64,000 bases of DNA, taken from NCBI RefSeq assembly GCF_009720865.1, contig NZ_WNLA01000014.1, positions 1 to 64,000 on the forward strand. Reading direction: 5' to 3'. The translations under genes were made by a program, and so were the position numbers. The DNA comes from Pseudoduganella ginsengisoli (GTDB lineage: Bacteria; Pseudomonadota; Gammaproteobacteria; Burkholderiales; Burkholderiaceae_D). Below, one piece after another: positions 26,205-35,313 of the stretch. The notes below the pieces were generated by a model. It searched no databases. It was not told the origin of the DNA and saw only the letters and a program-made list of their open reading frames with translations. Position 1 is the stretch's first letter. Each line of letters begins with the position of its first letter.

Positions 26205-26405
26205 GACACCCCCTCTGTTCTGGACCTGAGAGATTTCGCATGCCCCTGCCCTGTGGCAGTTCGACGCTTGCTCCTTCGGTGTACCGGGCGACAAAATCCG
26301 GCAGCTCTTCAGAGTGTGAATGCGATACCGGTCCTTTTGCCTGAGAGTTTCCGGGGCGGTTGCTCCTTCGGCGCTGTCGCCGCATGCGGCGGTCAGTCTC
26401 TCCCG
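26205..26405 (-). ncRNA. Tandem glycine riboswitch upstream of sdaA
   Basis: Read on the minus strand, two glycine aptamers follow each other. The first runs from GGGAGAGACTG through GCCGAAGGAGCAA to ACTCTCAGGCAAAAGGACCG. The second runs through ACCGAAGGAGCAAGC to ATCTCTCAGGTCCAGAACAG and AGGGGG. These are the conserved core elements of the gcvT-class element. Between it and the sdaA ATG is a small hairpin (CTTGCG...CGCAAG, about 26184-26202) followed by CTCTTTT, which could be the terminator of the expression platform. It should let glycine control sdaA expression. Confidence 0.9.
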
Positions 26406-26503
26406 ATATCACGATGCAGCGAAGCATAGTCGAAGACGTGACGATTTACCAAATGATTTTTTCACATCTGTGTGGCGGAAGCGCCATGCTATACTCCGCC
26501 GCC

Positions 26504-26860
26504 ATGACCCGTAAGTTCCTGTTCTTTATGTTGACCATCGTCGCTCTCCAGTTCAGCTGGATGGCGGTCAGCGTCTATTGCGGACATGAATCGGGCCGCG
26601 CTGCGCAGCACTTTGGCCACCACCAGCACAGCGGCCATGCCGGCGACGTACAATCGTCAAAATCGGCCACGTTGGCCAAGAAGCTGACACCGCATACGGA
26701 TTGCTCGTCCTGTTCCCCCGCGCCGCTGGCGCCCGCGACCACGGACAATGCACTGGTGCATGGCGCCTTGATGCTCCCATTGCAGGCCATGGCGCTGTCC
26801 GCGCCATCGTCCGCTTACACTCCGCCGCCAGAACGCCCACAGTGGCACAACGCCGCTTAA
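26504..26860 (+). CDS. czcI: CzcI-like cation-efflux accessory protein
   Basis: A 118-residue secreted protein starting MTRKFLFFMLTIVALQFSWM, followed by YCGHESG and a His patch (QHFGHHQHSGH), then a Cys pair (DCSSC). This pattern (QFSWxAVxxYCxHE...HxGHHxH) is that of CzcI, the small first gene of czcICBA operons, thought to modulate expression or bind metal in the periplasm. It is the first gene of the efflux operon here; its promoter must lie in the 100 bases it shares with the sdaA riboswitch on the other strand. Earlier in-frame ATGs exist, but only this one gives a proper signal peptide. Confidence 0.8.
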   Translation: MTRKFLFFMLTIVALQFSWMAVSVYCGHESGRAAQHFGHHQHSGHAGDVQSSKSATLAKKLTPHTDCSSCSPAPLAPATTDNALVHGALMLPLQAMALSAPSSAYTPPPERPQWHNAA

Positions 26861-26970
26861 GCCCGGCGGCTCCTTCCCTCACCTGGTAGCCAGCGCGCTT
26901 GCGCAGGCTGGCGCATGCCTGAGCGGATTGCCGCCGGATTTCTTCGACGTTGTCTTTCGGAGTGTTATCC

Positions 26971-28254
26971 ATGCGATCCAGAATGCTATTGCTGGGCGCC
27001 GCGGCCTTGTTGTCAAGTCCGTGGCTGCCCGGTTCCGCCCTTGCTGCCGAACAGCCGGGCACGATTTCCAAGCCGCTTACCGCCCAGGCGCCACCAGCGT
27101 TGACGCTGGAACAAGCCGTTGCGCTGGCTTATGCCCACAATCCTGCGCTGCGCGTTGCCGAACAGGGTATGGCCATTGCCGACGGCGCACGCACGCAGGC
27201 CGCGTTACTGCCCAATCCTGCTTTGTCCGTGCTGCGCGAAGGGGCGCAGCGCACCAACCGCACGCAAACCATCCAGATCACCCAGCCCCTGGAATTGGGC
27301 GGCAAGCGCGCAGCCCGGATCGCGGTGGCCGAACAAGACCATGCGCTGGCAGCCGGCGAGTGGCAAATCAAGGCTGCCGCGTTGCGCGCGGATGTGACGG
27401 CGGCCTACCTGGCAGCAGTGACGGCGCAGCAGCGCGCCGGGCTGGCCCAGTCCGCGGTGGAGCTGGCCCATCAAGCCAGTGCGGCCGCCACCCGGCGTGT
27501 TGCAGCAGGCAAGATTTCGCCGCTGGACGAAACCCGCGCCCAAGTCGCAGCCAGCACTGCCCGCCTGGAAATGGCGCAAGCCCAAGCGGACCTGGCTGGC
27601 GCCAAACGCCGCCTTGCAGCGCTGTGGGGCGGCCAAGTCCCCGTTGAACAAACCTTGTCCGAACCGGCGGCGGATGGGGTGGTATTGCCGCCGCTTGAAA
27701 CACTGCTGGCGCAACTCGATCACGCGCCTCAAATACAGCAGGCCCGTGCGCAAATCACGCGCGGAGAAGCCCAAGTGCAATTCGAACGCGCACAGCGGTT
27801 GCCGGACGCCGCCGTCACCTTTGGCAGCAAGCGGGATCAAGCGACAGGCAGCACCCAGGCCGTGGCCGGCTTGTCGATCGGCTTGCCGCTGTTCAACCGC
27901 AACCAGGGCAATGTGCTGTCGGCACTGCGCCGCGTCGAACAGGCGGCATCGCAGCTGGAGGCGGACAGGCTGGCGCTGGCCGAAGCAGTGTCCGATGCGT
28001 GGCAGCGCGCGCAAGTCGCGCAAACCTGTATCGACGCCATGCGCACCGACATGCTGCCGGCCGCGCAACGCGCGCTGGATGCGGCGGTTACCGGCTTTGA
28101 GCTGGGCAAATTCAACTTCCTGGATGTGCTGGACGCCCAGCGCACGCTGTCCCAGGCGCGCGCACGCTACCTGGACGCCCTGTCTGAACGCTACCGCGCC
28201 ACCGCGGATTTGCAGCGCCTTGCCGCGCTGCCGGAAAAGAGGAACACCCGATGA
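26971..28254 (+). CDS. czcC: CzcC-type outer membrane efflux protein (TolC family)
   Basis: ATG 26971 has GGAG 10 bases upstream and begins a signal peptide (MRSRMLLLGAAALLSSPWLPGSALA). The 427-residue protein has two OEP repeats rich in Ala/Gln helices (TLEQAVALAYAHNPALRVAEQG; ALDAAVTGFELGKFNFLDVLDAQRTLSQA). This is the outer membrane channel of a heavy-metal RND pump. Its stop overlaps the czcB start (ATGA), and the whole set czcI-C-B-A is in the usual order for Co/Zn/Cd efflux. Confidence 0.93.
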   Translation: MRSRMLLLGAAALLSSPWLPGSALAAEQPGTISKPLTAQAPPALTLEQAVALAYAHNPALRVAEQGMAIADGARTQAALLPNPALSVLREGAQRTNRTQTIQITQPLELGGKRAARIAVAEQDHALAAGEWQIKAAALRADVTAAYLAAVTAQQRAGLAQSAVELAHQASAAATRRVAAGKISPLDETRAQVAASTARLEMAQAQADLAGAKRRLAALWGGQVPVEQTLSEPAADGVVLPPLETLLAQLDHAPQIQQARAQITRGEAQVQFERAQRLPDAAVTFGSKRDQATGSTQAVAGLSIGLPLFNRNQGNVLSALRRVEQAASQLEADRLALAEAVSDAWQRAQVAQTCIDAMRTDMLPAAQRALDAAVTGFELGKFNFLDVLDAQRTLSQARARYLDALSERYRATADLQRLAALPEKRNTR

Positions 28255-29429
28255 AACTCACCTTTGACAAACAATCGCTGAAAGCTGTGCTGGGCATCAG
28301 CGTGGCCGGCGCCGTACTGGCCGCCATCATCCTGGCATCCGACGGCAACCAAGCGGCCAAGCCAATAGTGCAGCCCAATGCGGAACACAGTCTCTATGAA
28401 GACGATGTGATTGCCATGTCGGACGAACAAATCCGCTCGGCCGGCATCGTCATGGCCAACGCGCAAGCCGCCACGATCGGCGCCCTGCTGCGATTGCCCG
28501 GCGAAGTGAAATTCAATGAAGACCGCACGGCCCACGTGGTGCCGCGCCTGCCCGGCGTAGCGGAATCCGTCCATGCCGACCTGGGGCAGCACGTCAAAAA
28601 AGGCCAGGTGCTGGCCGTGATCGCCAGCCCGGAACTGTCCGACTTGCGCAGCCAGTTGCTGGCGGCCGACAAACGGCTGGCGTTGGCCAAAGCCACGTAT
28701 GAGCGTGAAAAGAAACTGTGGCAAGACCGTATCTCCGCGGAACAAGACTACTTGCAAGCGCGACTGGCCTTCAATGAAGCGGAAATCCACGCACAAACGG
28801 CGCGCGCCAAATTGACGGCGCTCGGTGCGGAAGCCGCCAATGGCGCGCTGAACCGCTATGTATTGCGCGCGCCGTTTGATGGCGTCGTGGTGGAAAAGCA
28901 CATTGCGCAGGGCGAAGCCGTCAAGGAAGACGCCAATGTCTTCCTGTTGTCCGACCTGTCCAGCGTGTGGGTGGAAATCAACGTGACGGCGGCGGATATC
29001 GAAGCCTTGCGCGTTGGCGGCACCGTGGATATCCAGTCCGGCAGTACCAGCTCCAGCACATCCGGCAAAGTCAGCTATGTCGGCAATTTACTGGGCGAGC
29101 AAACCCGCACCGCCAAGGCGCGGGTGGTCATCGATAACCCGCATAAGGCGTGGCGCCCCGGTTTATTTGTCAATGCCGCCGTGGCAAAGGGCCAGAAAGA
29201 AGTCGCCGTCGCGGTCGAATCCGGCGCCGTGCAGACGCTGGACGGCCAATCCGTTGTCTTCACCAGAGTGGCGAAAGGCTTCAAGGCCACTACCGTCCGC
29301 ACCGGACTGGCCGACGGCCGCCTGGTTGAAATTGCCGATGGCTTGCCGCCTGGCGCCGCCTATGCGGCGACCGGCAGTTTTGTCGTCAAGGCGCAGCAAG
29401 GCAAAGGCAATGCGGGCCATGAACATTGA
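28251..29429 (+). CDS. czcB: CzcB-type membrane fusion protein
   Basis: A 392-residue periplasmic adaptor: one N-terminal membrane helix (AVLGISVAGAVLAAIILAS), then lipoyl/barrel-sandwich halves (VPRLPGVAESVHADLGQHVKKGQVLAVI and YVLRAPFDGVVVEKHIAQGEAV) around a coiled-coil hairpin. The beta-barrel and membrane-proximal domains follow, ending NAGHEH. It links the RND pump to the outer membrane channel. The start overlaps the czcC stop by four bases, and the stop precedes the czcA ATG by 14 bases. The short His-containing C-terminus is common in this family. Confidence 0.93.
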   Translation: MKLTFDKQSLKAVLGISVAGAVLAAIILASDGNQAAKPIVQPNAEHSLYEDDVIAMSDEQIRSAGIVMANAQAATIGALLRLPGEVKFNEDRTAHVVPRLPGVAESVHADLGQHVKKGQVLAVIASPELSDLRSQLLAADKRLALAKATYEREKKLWQDRISAEQDYLQARLAFNEAEIHAQTARAKLTALGAEAANGALNRYVLRAPFDGVVVEKHIAQGEAVKEDANVFLLSDLSSVWVEINVTAADIEALRVGGTVDIQSGSTSSSTSGKVSYVGNLLGEQTRTAKARVVIDNPHKAWRPGLFVNAAVAKGQKEVAVAVESGAVQTLDGQSVVFTRVAKGFKATTVRTGLADGRLVEIADGLPPGAAYAATGSFVVKAQQGKGNAGHEH

Positions 29430-29443
29430 CGGGGAGCCGAACC

Positions 29444-32400
29444 ATGTTTGAACGCATCATTCAAGGCGCCATCGTCCACCGCTGGCTGGTTATGCTGGCC
29501 GTGCTTGCCATGGCGGCCATTGGCGTCTATCACTACCAGCGTTTGCCCATCGACGCCGTGCCGGATATCACGAATGTCCAGGTGCAAATCAACACCAGCG
29601 CACCCGGCTATTCACCGCTGGAAATCGAGCAGCGCGTGACCTTTCCGCTGGAAACTGTCATGGCAGGCTTGCCCAACCTGGAACAGACCCGGTCGCTGTC
29701 ACGGTATGGCTTGTCGCAAGTGACGGTCATCTTCAAGGACGGCACGGACATCTACTTTGCGCGGCAACTGGTGAACCAGCGCATGCAGGAAGCCGGCCTG
29801 CCAGCCGGCGTCGTTCCCTTGATGGGACCAATCTCGACAGGGTTGGGCGAAATTTTCCTGTGGACGGTGGAAAGCGAACCCGGCGCCAAAAAGGCCGACG
29901 GCAGCCGCTATACGGCAACGGATTTGCGTGAAATCCAGGACTGGATGATCAAACCCCGGTTGCGGCAAGTGCCAGGCGTAACTGAAATCAATTCGATTGG
30001 CGGCTATGCGAAGCAATACCACATCACACCAGATCCGGCCAGGCTCAGTTCATATGGCTTGGCGCTGAAAGACGTGGTGGCGGCGGTCGAGCGTAACAAT
30101 GGCAATGTGGGCGCCGGTTATATTGAGCGGCGCGGCGAACAATTGCTGGTCCGGGCGCCGGGCCAAGTCCGTTCGCTGGACGACATCCGCAACACTGTCT
30201 TGCAGAACGTCCAGGGCGTGCCCATTAAAGTGCGCGACGTGGCCGAAGTGGGTCTCGGACAGGAATTGCGCACAGGCGCGGCCACGGAAAACGGGCGGGA
30301 AGTGGTGCTGGGTACGGTCTTCATGCTGATCGGCGAGAACAGCCGCGCCGTGGCGCAAGCGGTCGCAAAGAAAATGGCGGACATCAACCGCACGTTGCCG
30401 CCCGGTGTCAAGGCCATCCCTGTCTATGACCGTACGGCGCTGGTGGATAAAGCCATCCATACAGTGAAAAAGAACTTGCTGGAAGGCGCGGTGCTGGTCG
30501 TTGTGATCCTGTTCCTCTTCCTGGGCAATATCCGTGCAGCTGTGATTACCGCCATGGTGATTCCGCTGTCCATGCTGTTCACGTTGACGGGCATGGCCGC
30601 CTACAAGGTCAGCGCCAACCTGATGAGCCTGGGCGCGCTGGATTTCGGCATCATTGTCGATGGCGCTGTCGTGATCGTGGAAGCCTGTGTGCGCCGCCTG
30701 GCCCACGCGCAACAACAGCGTGGCCGCCCGCTCACATTGGAAGAACGCTACCGGGAAGTGTCGGCAGCCGCAGCGGAAGCGCGCCGCCCGCTCTTGTTTG
30801 GCCAGTTAATCATCATGGCCGTGTATTTGCCGATCTTCGCGCTGGCCGGCGTGGAAGGCAAAATGTTTCATCCGATGGCATTTGCCGTGGTGGCGGCGCT
30901 GGTCGGCGCCATCGTCCTGTCGCTGACGTTCGTACCTGCCGCCGTGGCGCTTTTTATCGGCGAGCGCATATCGGAACAGGAAAACCGTTTAATGGACATG
31001 GCGCGCCGTGCCTATGCACCGTTGCTGGCGCGCGTGCTGGGCAATAGTGCCGCCGTGGTTGCCACCGCCGTCACGCTGGTGATCCTGACGGCCTTGCTGG
31101 CAATGCGGATGGGCAGTGAATTTGTCCCCAGCCTGAACGAAGGCGACATTGCGTTGCAGGCGCTGCGCATTCCTGGCACCAGCCTCAGCCAGTCGCTGGA
31201 CATGCAAAAAAAACTGGAAACCAGCCTCAAAGCAGCCTTCCCGGAAATCGAGCGGATCTTTGCCCGTACCGGCACAGCGGAAATCGCTTCCGACCCGATG
31301 CCGCCCAACATTTCCGACGGCTACATCATGCTGAAGCCGGAATCCGCGTGGCCCGCGCCCAAGCGCAGCCGTGATGAACTCATCGCTGCGATCCAGCGGG
31401 AGGCGGAAAAGTATGCAGGCAACGCCTATGAATTTTCTCAGCCGGTGCAGCTGCGTTTCAATGAATTGATTTCCGGCGTACGCAGCGACGTGGCCGTCAA
31501 GGTGTATGGCGATGACATGGACGTGCTGGCCACGACTGGCCGCCATATCGCCGACGTGCTGCAGCGGGTTCCGGGCGCGACGGAAGTCAAAGCCGAACAG
31601 ACCGGCGGTTTGCCTATGCTGACGGTCAATATCGACCGGGACAAGACAGCCCGCTACGGCTTGAACATCGCCGACGTGCAAGAGGCGCTGGCCACAGCCA
31701 CGGGCGGCCAGCAAGCAGGGACCATGTTTGAAGGCGACCGCCGCTTTGGCATCATTGTGCGGTTGCCGGAAGCCATGCGCAGCGATGCTGATGCGCTGGG
31801 CCGGCTACCGATTCGTCTTCCGCAGCCCAATGGCGCCGGCTACATTCCGCTGTCGGAAGTGGCCAGCCTGGAATTCGCGCCGGGCCCGAACCAGATCAGC
31901 CGTGAAAATGGCAAACGCCGCCTTGTCGTCAGCGCCAATGTGCGGGGCCGCGACATCGGCAGCTTTGTGTTGGACGCCGAACGGGCAATTGCTGCCGGCG
32001 TTGCCATCCCGCCCGGCTACTGGACCAGCTGGGGCGGCACGTTTGAACAGTTGCAATCGGCGGCGCAGCGTTTGCAAGTCGTGGTGCCGCTGGCGCTGTT
32101 GATCGTGCTGGCTTTGCTGTTCGTCATGTTCAACAACGTCAAGGATGGCTTGCTGGTTTTCACCGGCATCCCGTTTGCGCTGACGGGCGGCATCGCGGCG
32201 TTGTCGCTGCGGGGCATACCGCTGTCGATTTCGGCAGCGGTGGGATTTATTGCCCTGTCCGGCGTGGCAGTCTTAAATGGCCTGGTGATGATTTCCTGTA
32301 TCCGTGCGCTGCGTGAAGACGGCGCCGCATTGGATCAGGCAATCACCGAGGGCGCGCTGACGCGGCTGCGGCCCGTGCTGATGACCGCCCTGGTGGCGTC

Positions 32401-32596
32401 GCTGGGCTTCGTCCCGATGGCGCTGGCGACAAGCACGGGAGCGGAAGTGCAGCGGCCGCTGGCCACGGTCGTCATTGGCGGCATCCTGTCGTCGACCGCG
32501 CTGACGCTGCTGGTTTTACCGGTGCTTTACCGCCTTATGCACCGGTCAAATCCTGTGCAGACGGATGTTCGGGAAAGATCGTCAGCACCTGCATGA
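29444..32596 (+). CDS. czcA: CzcA-type heavy-metal RND efflux pump
   Basis: ATG 29444 follows GGGGAGccgaacc; the product (1050 residues) starts MFERIIQGAIVHRWLVMLAV. It has the twelve-helix RND plan, with IDAVPDITNVQVQ after the first helix and the HME signature in helix 4, DFGIIVDGAVVIVEA. The Asp/Asp/Glu set marks pumps for divalent cations (Zn, Co, Cd or Ni) rather than Cu/Ag. The usual VEN is VEA here, a small departure. It takes metal from periplasm or cytoplasm and expels it with CzcB and CzcC. The last 62 bases overlap the convergent truC gene. No czcD, czcR or czcS gene lies nearby. Confidence 0.94.
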   Translation: MFERIIQGAIVHRWLVMLAVLAMAAIGVYHYQRLPIDAVPDITNVQVQINTSAPGYSPLEIEQRVTFPLETVMAGLPNLEQTRSLSRYGLSQVTVIFKDGTDIYFARQLVNQRMQEAGLPAGVVPLMGPISTGLGEIFLWTVESEPGAKKADGSRYTATDLREIQDWMIKPRLRQVPGVTEINSIGGYAKQYHITPDPARLSSYGLALKDVVAAVERNNGNVGAGYIERRGEQLLVRAPGQVRSLDDIRNTVLQNVQGVPIKVRDVAEVGLGQELRTGAATENGREVVLGTVFMLIGENSRAVAQAVAKKMADINRTLPPGVKAIPVYDRTALVDKAIHTVKKNLLEGAVLVVVILFLFLGNIRAAVITAMVIPLSMLFTLTGMAAYKVSANLMSLGALDFGIIVDGAVVIVEACVRRLAHAQQQRGRPLTLEERYREVSAAAAEARRPLLFGQLIIMAVYLPIFALAGVEGKMFHPMAFAVVAALVGAIVLSLTFVPAAVALFIGERISEQENRLMDMARRAYAPLLARVLGNSAAVVATAVTLVILTALLAMRMGSEFVPSLNEGDIALQALRIPGTSLSQSLDMQKKLETSLKAAFPEIERIFARTGTAEIASDPMPPNISDGYIMLKPESAWPAPKRSRDELIAAIQREAEKYAGNAYEFSQPVQLRFNELISGVRSDVAVKVYGDDMDVLATTGRHIADVLQRVPGATEVKAEQTGGLPMLTVNIDRDKTARYGLNIADVQEALATATGGQQAGTMFEGDRRFGIIVRLPEAMRSDADALGRLPIRLPQPNGAGYIPLSEVASLEFAPGPNQISRENGKRRLVVSANVRGRDIGSFVLDAERAIAAGVAIPPGYWTSWGGTFEQLQSAAQRLQVVVPLALLIVLALLFVMFNNVKDGLLVFTGIPFALTGGIAALSLRGIPLSISAAVGFIALSGVAVLNGLVMISCIRALREDGAALDQAITEGALTRLRPVLMTALVASLGFVPMALATSTGAEVQRPLATVVIGGILSSTALTLLVLPVLYRLMHRSNPVQTDVRERSSAPA

Positions 32597-33287
32597 AGCT
32601 CGCTTCTGGCTGCGCTGCCAGTTGCAGCCATTCTTCCGTCACCGGGTGCGCAAACGCCATCCCGGTGGCAGCCAGCATCAGCCTGCCCTGCCCGAAGCGC
32701 TCCGCAAAATAACGGTTGTGGCGGCCCCGGCCATGATTCGCGTCGCCGATAATCGGATGGCTGATGTGTTTCATGTGCCGGCGCAACTGGTGGCGCCTGC
32801 CGGTTTCCGGATACAGCGCCACCAAACTGTAGCGGCTGCTCGCATACCCCTCGATCGCGACGGGAATTTCCGTCGTCGCCAGCCGCTGGTAGCGGGTCAA
32901 CGCATCGCGGATGGGCGCTTCGTCGTCTTTGCTGCGGCGGTCTTCCGGTTCTTCGCGCAACGGGTGGTCAATGACGCCTTGTTCCGGACACCAGCCCCGC
33001 ACCATGGCCACGTAGCGCTTGCGCACCTTGCCTTCCATCAAAGCCTTGCCCAGTGTGCTCGCCGTATCCGGATCGCGGGCAAAGACCAGCAAGCCCGACG
33101 TGGGCCGGTCCAGCCTGTGCAGTGGATACACGTATTGACCGCCATTCATGGCGCGCGCATATTGCAGCGCGAATTCTGTTTCGTGCGGATCAACGGGGCT
33201 GCGGTGCACCAGCAACCCTGCCGGTTTATGCACCACCAGCAACCATTGGTCGCGATAAATTTCTGTCAGTGGATTGAGGCTGGACAT
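32535..33287 (-). CDS. truC: tRNA pseudouridine synthase TruC (RluA family)
   Basis: RluA-family enzyme of about 250 residues. The catalytic Asp is in HRLDRPTSGLLVFAR, and LLVVHKPAGLLVHRSP, YPETGRRHQLRRHMKHI and HPIIGDANHG are the conserved motifs. The HGRGRHNRYFAE stretch and short length without an S4 domain fit TruC, which modifies U65 in tRNA(Ile) and tRNA(Asp). ATG 33287 (MSSLNPLTEIYRD) is chosen since the family begins close to this strand; ATG 33317 would add ten residues. Neither has a clear ribosome site. The 3' end overlaps czcA on the other strand by 62 bases, so its C-terminal 20 codons are read on both strands. Confidence 0.88.
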   Translation of the reverse strand: MSSLNPLTEIYRDQWLLVVHKPAGLLVHRSPVDPHETEFALQYARAMNGGQYVYPLHRLDRPTSGLLVFARDPDTASTLGKALMEGKVRKRYVAMVRGWCPEQGVIDHPLREEPEDRRSKDDEAPIRDALTRYQRLATTEIPVAIEGYASSRYSLVALYPETGRRHQLRRHMKHISHPIIGDANHGRGRHNRYFAERFGQGRLMLAATGMAFAHPVTEEWLQLAAQPEASFMQVLTIFPEHPSAQDLTGA

Positions 33288-33395
33288 CGGTAGCGGCGGG
33301 AGCGAAAAGGTTGCCATCTTACAGTACCCAACGATGCGTCGCCCAACTGGCTGCGCAGCCTACAATCAGCGATCAATCACGCTGGCGGGCACCGT

Positions 33396-33902
33396 ATGTG
33401 GCAGCAAATCTGGGTAACGGTACAGAGGGAATTTTCCGACCTGGGAGCCATCCAGGATATTACGCAAGTCGTTATCCGGCTGCTTGTCGCAGTGGCGCTG
33501 GGCGCGATGCTGGGCTATGAGCGGGAATCGGTCGGCGCCTCCGCCGGCTTGCGCACCCACATGCTCGTGTCGCTGGGCTCGGCATTATTTGTCCTGATCC
33601 CGCTACAGGCCGGGATGGCGGTGGCGGACATGTCCCGCGTCTTGCAGGGCGTCATCTCCGGGATTGGTTTCATCGGCGCGGGCGCCATCCTCAAGCTGCG
33701 GGATGAAAACCAGATTACCGGCCTGACAACGGCAGCGGGTGTCTGGCTGACTTCGGCAGTGGGCATCGCAGCCGGCATGGGGCGCGAGGCGACAGCAGTA
33801 TTGAGCGCAGTATTTGCCCTGTTGATACTTTCCTTCCTACATCACGGTGTCGAGAAGAAACATCAACGTCCCCCTCCTCACTCCGGCAACCCCAACGATT
33901 GA
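33396..33902 (+). CDS. MgtC/SapB family membrane protein
   Basis: A 168-residue protein with five membrane helices and the MgtC N-terminal domain: RLLVAVALGAMLGYERE, GLRTHMLVSLGSALFVLI, GIGFIGAGAILK and GLTTAAGVWLTSAVGIAAGMG. Family members are linked to growth at low Mg2+ and to regulation of membrane potential. It lacks the C-terminal soluble domain of Salmonella MgtC, as most environmental homologues do. It stands alone. The C-terminus is short, charged and probably disordered. Confidence 0.92.
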   Translation: MWQQIWVTVQREFSDLGAIQDITQVVIRLLVAVALGAMLGYERESVGASAGLRTHMLVSLGSALFVLIPLQAGMAVADMSRVLQGVISGIGFIGAGAILKLRDENQITGLTTAAGVWLTSAVGIAAGMGREATAVLSAVFALLILSFLHHGVEKKHQRPPPHSGNPND

Positions 33903-34039
33903 TTGTTTAAACCCTCGTAAAAACAGTGGTTTAGCGCGTCTCATTCTTAACAAACATCAGCTCGGTGTTCAATATCAAACACGTGTGTTGCTTAAAAGCC
34001 TAAGCCAAACGGTATAGACATGTTGTCAAGCTAACTTTT

Positions 34040-34117
34040 GCAATTTTCTATTGAAAAATTGCCCGGCCTCATGTGACGATAGGTTCATGGATGGGCTCAC
34101 AAAGCCCTGACCATCCA
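34040..34117 (+). other. Two hairpins in the leader region of the M35 protease gene
   Basis: GCAATTTT (34040-34047) pairs with AAAATTGC (34055-34062). GGATGG (34090-34095) pairs with CCATCC (34112-34117), with an inner GGGCT/AGCCC pair. Both precede the GGAG ribosome site of the protease gene by less than 100 bases. The second could lie in the mRNA leader and affect translation or stability; the first could act as a transcription factor site or an upstream terminator. The rest of the 240-base gap shows no gene. Confidence 0.4.
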
Positions 34118-34144
34118 TAAAAAACCTAACGAACGGAGATAAAC

Positions 34145-35185
34145 ATGAGCTGGAATCACGTGGTGAAGTTTGGCGGTTCAGTTGTTGCAGCAGCATTGTG
34201 CTTCGGTGCCCAGGCAGCCGGTAACGGCATCGTGACCAAGGTCAGCATAGACAAACAAACGCTGGGCGCCAGCGATGACGTGGTCGTAAAAGTCACGATG
34301 ACGAACACCACGTCGCAGCCGCAGCAAATCCTCAAATGGGATACTCCGTTCGGCGACATCGAACATTCGCTGTTTGACGTCACGCGCGATGGCGTGCCGG
34401 TCCCGTATGAAGGCATGATCGCCAAACGCCCGGCCCCGGCTGCCAGCGATTACTTCACGATCCAGCCCGGCAAATCGCACACGGTGCAAATCGAGCTGTC
34501 CTCCATGTACAACATGAGTGTGACGGGCGAATACAAAATTCGCTACAAAGCCAAAGGCAGCAACAAGAATAAGCAAGCCGAAGACCTGACGTCCGACGCC
34601 GTGACGGTATATATCGAAGGCGCGCTGCGCCGCGGCGTGATGCCGGAAGCGCAGCCTGTGCAATCGCTGGCCGGCGGCAGCCTGTCGTACAGCAAATGCA
34701 GTGCGTCGCAGCAAAGCACGATCTCGTCGGCCGTGGCTGCAGGTACCGCCATGGCCAGCGATGGCGATGCCTACCTGGCGGCAGGCAAAGCAGGTACCCG
34801 GTATACCAAATGGTTCGGCGCTTATACGTCGGCACGCTACAACACGGCGAAATCGCATTTTGCCGCCATCAAGGATGCGTTCCAAAACAAGCCGATCACC
34901 GTGGATTGCTCGTGCAATAAGACTTACTACGCGTATGTCTACCCTACCCAGCCTTACAAGATTTATGTGTGCAAAGCATTCTGGAGCGCGCCAATGACGG
35001 GCACCGACTCCAAAGGCGGCACGCTGGTGCATGAAATGAGCCACTTCAACGTGGTTGCCGGTACCGATGACCATGTGTATGGCCAGAGCGGCGCGGCGCA
35101 ACTGGCCATTACGGATCCAGACACGGCGCTGGATAACGCGGATTCGCACGAATACTTTGGCGAAAACACGCCGGCTGGCAACTAA
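34145..35185 (+). CDS. Secreted M35 (deuterolysin/peptidyl-Lys type) metalloendopeptidase
   Basis: A 346-residue exported protease with GGAG 9 bases before ATG and a signal peptide (VVKFGGSVVAAALCFGAQAAG). Residues 25-160 form an Ig-like pro-domain (VSIDKQTLGASDDVVVKVTM, YEGMIAKRPAPAASDYFTI). The catalytic part has the aspzincin pattern: HEMSHF as the zinc helix, then GTDDHVYG supplying the third ligand Asp. This is typical of peptidyl-Lys metalloendopeptidases and the Aeromonas-type M35 enzymes. The protease is likely made as a proenzyme, since the pro-domain must be removed. A gene for a lone copy of the pro-domain faces it from the other strand. Confidence 0.92.
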   Translation: MSWNHVVKFGGSVVAAALCFGAQAAGNGIVTKVSIDKQTLGASDDVVVKVTMTNTTSQPQQILKWDTPFGDIEHSLFDVTRDGVPVPYEGMIAKRPAPAASDYFTIQPGKSHTVQIELSSMYNMSVTGEYKIRYKAKGSNKNKQAEDLTSDAVTVYIEGALRRGVMPEAQPVQSLAGGSLSYSKCSASQQSTISSAVAAGTAMASDGDAYLAAGKAGTRYTKWFGAYTSARYNTAKSHFAAIKDAFQNKPITVDCSCNKTYYAYVYPTQPYKIYVCKAFWSAPMTGTDSKGGTLVHEMSHFNVVAGTDDHVYGQSGAAQLAITDPDTALDNADSHEYFGENTPAGN

Positions 35186-35199
35186 GGATAGTTTTTTTG

Positions 35200-35226
35200 C
35201 GGATCCCGACGGGGGCGCGGGATCCG
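35200..35226. terminator. Strong hairpin between convergent protease and pro-domain genes
   Basis: CGGATCCCG and CGGGATCCG form a perfect 9-bp stem with a 9-base loop, 15 bases after the protease stop. There is a T run before it (35192-35198) but none after, so it is not a classic Rho-independent terminator on either strand. It may protect the mRNA 3' end or block read-through between the facing genes. Confidence 0.4.
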
Positions 35227-35313
35227 TCTCTCCCTGTGTAGTCGCCCCACGAAATGACGGGCCTTCCCCCCTGCTCGCCCCATCCCAGCTTGCAGGGGTC
35301 TTTTTGCTCCGCG

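Noticed and set aside
35200..35226. Rho-independent terminator after the M35 protease
   Set aside because: The hairpin is strong, but no T run follows on either strand, so it is listed only as a hairpin with low confidence.
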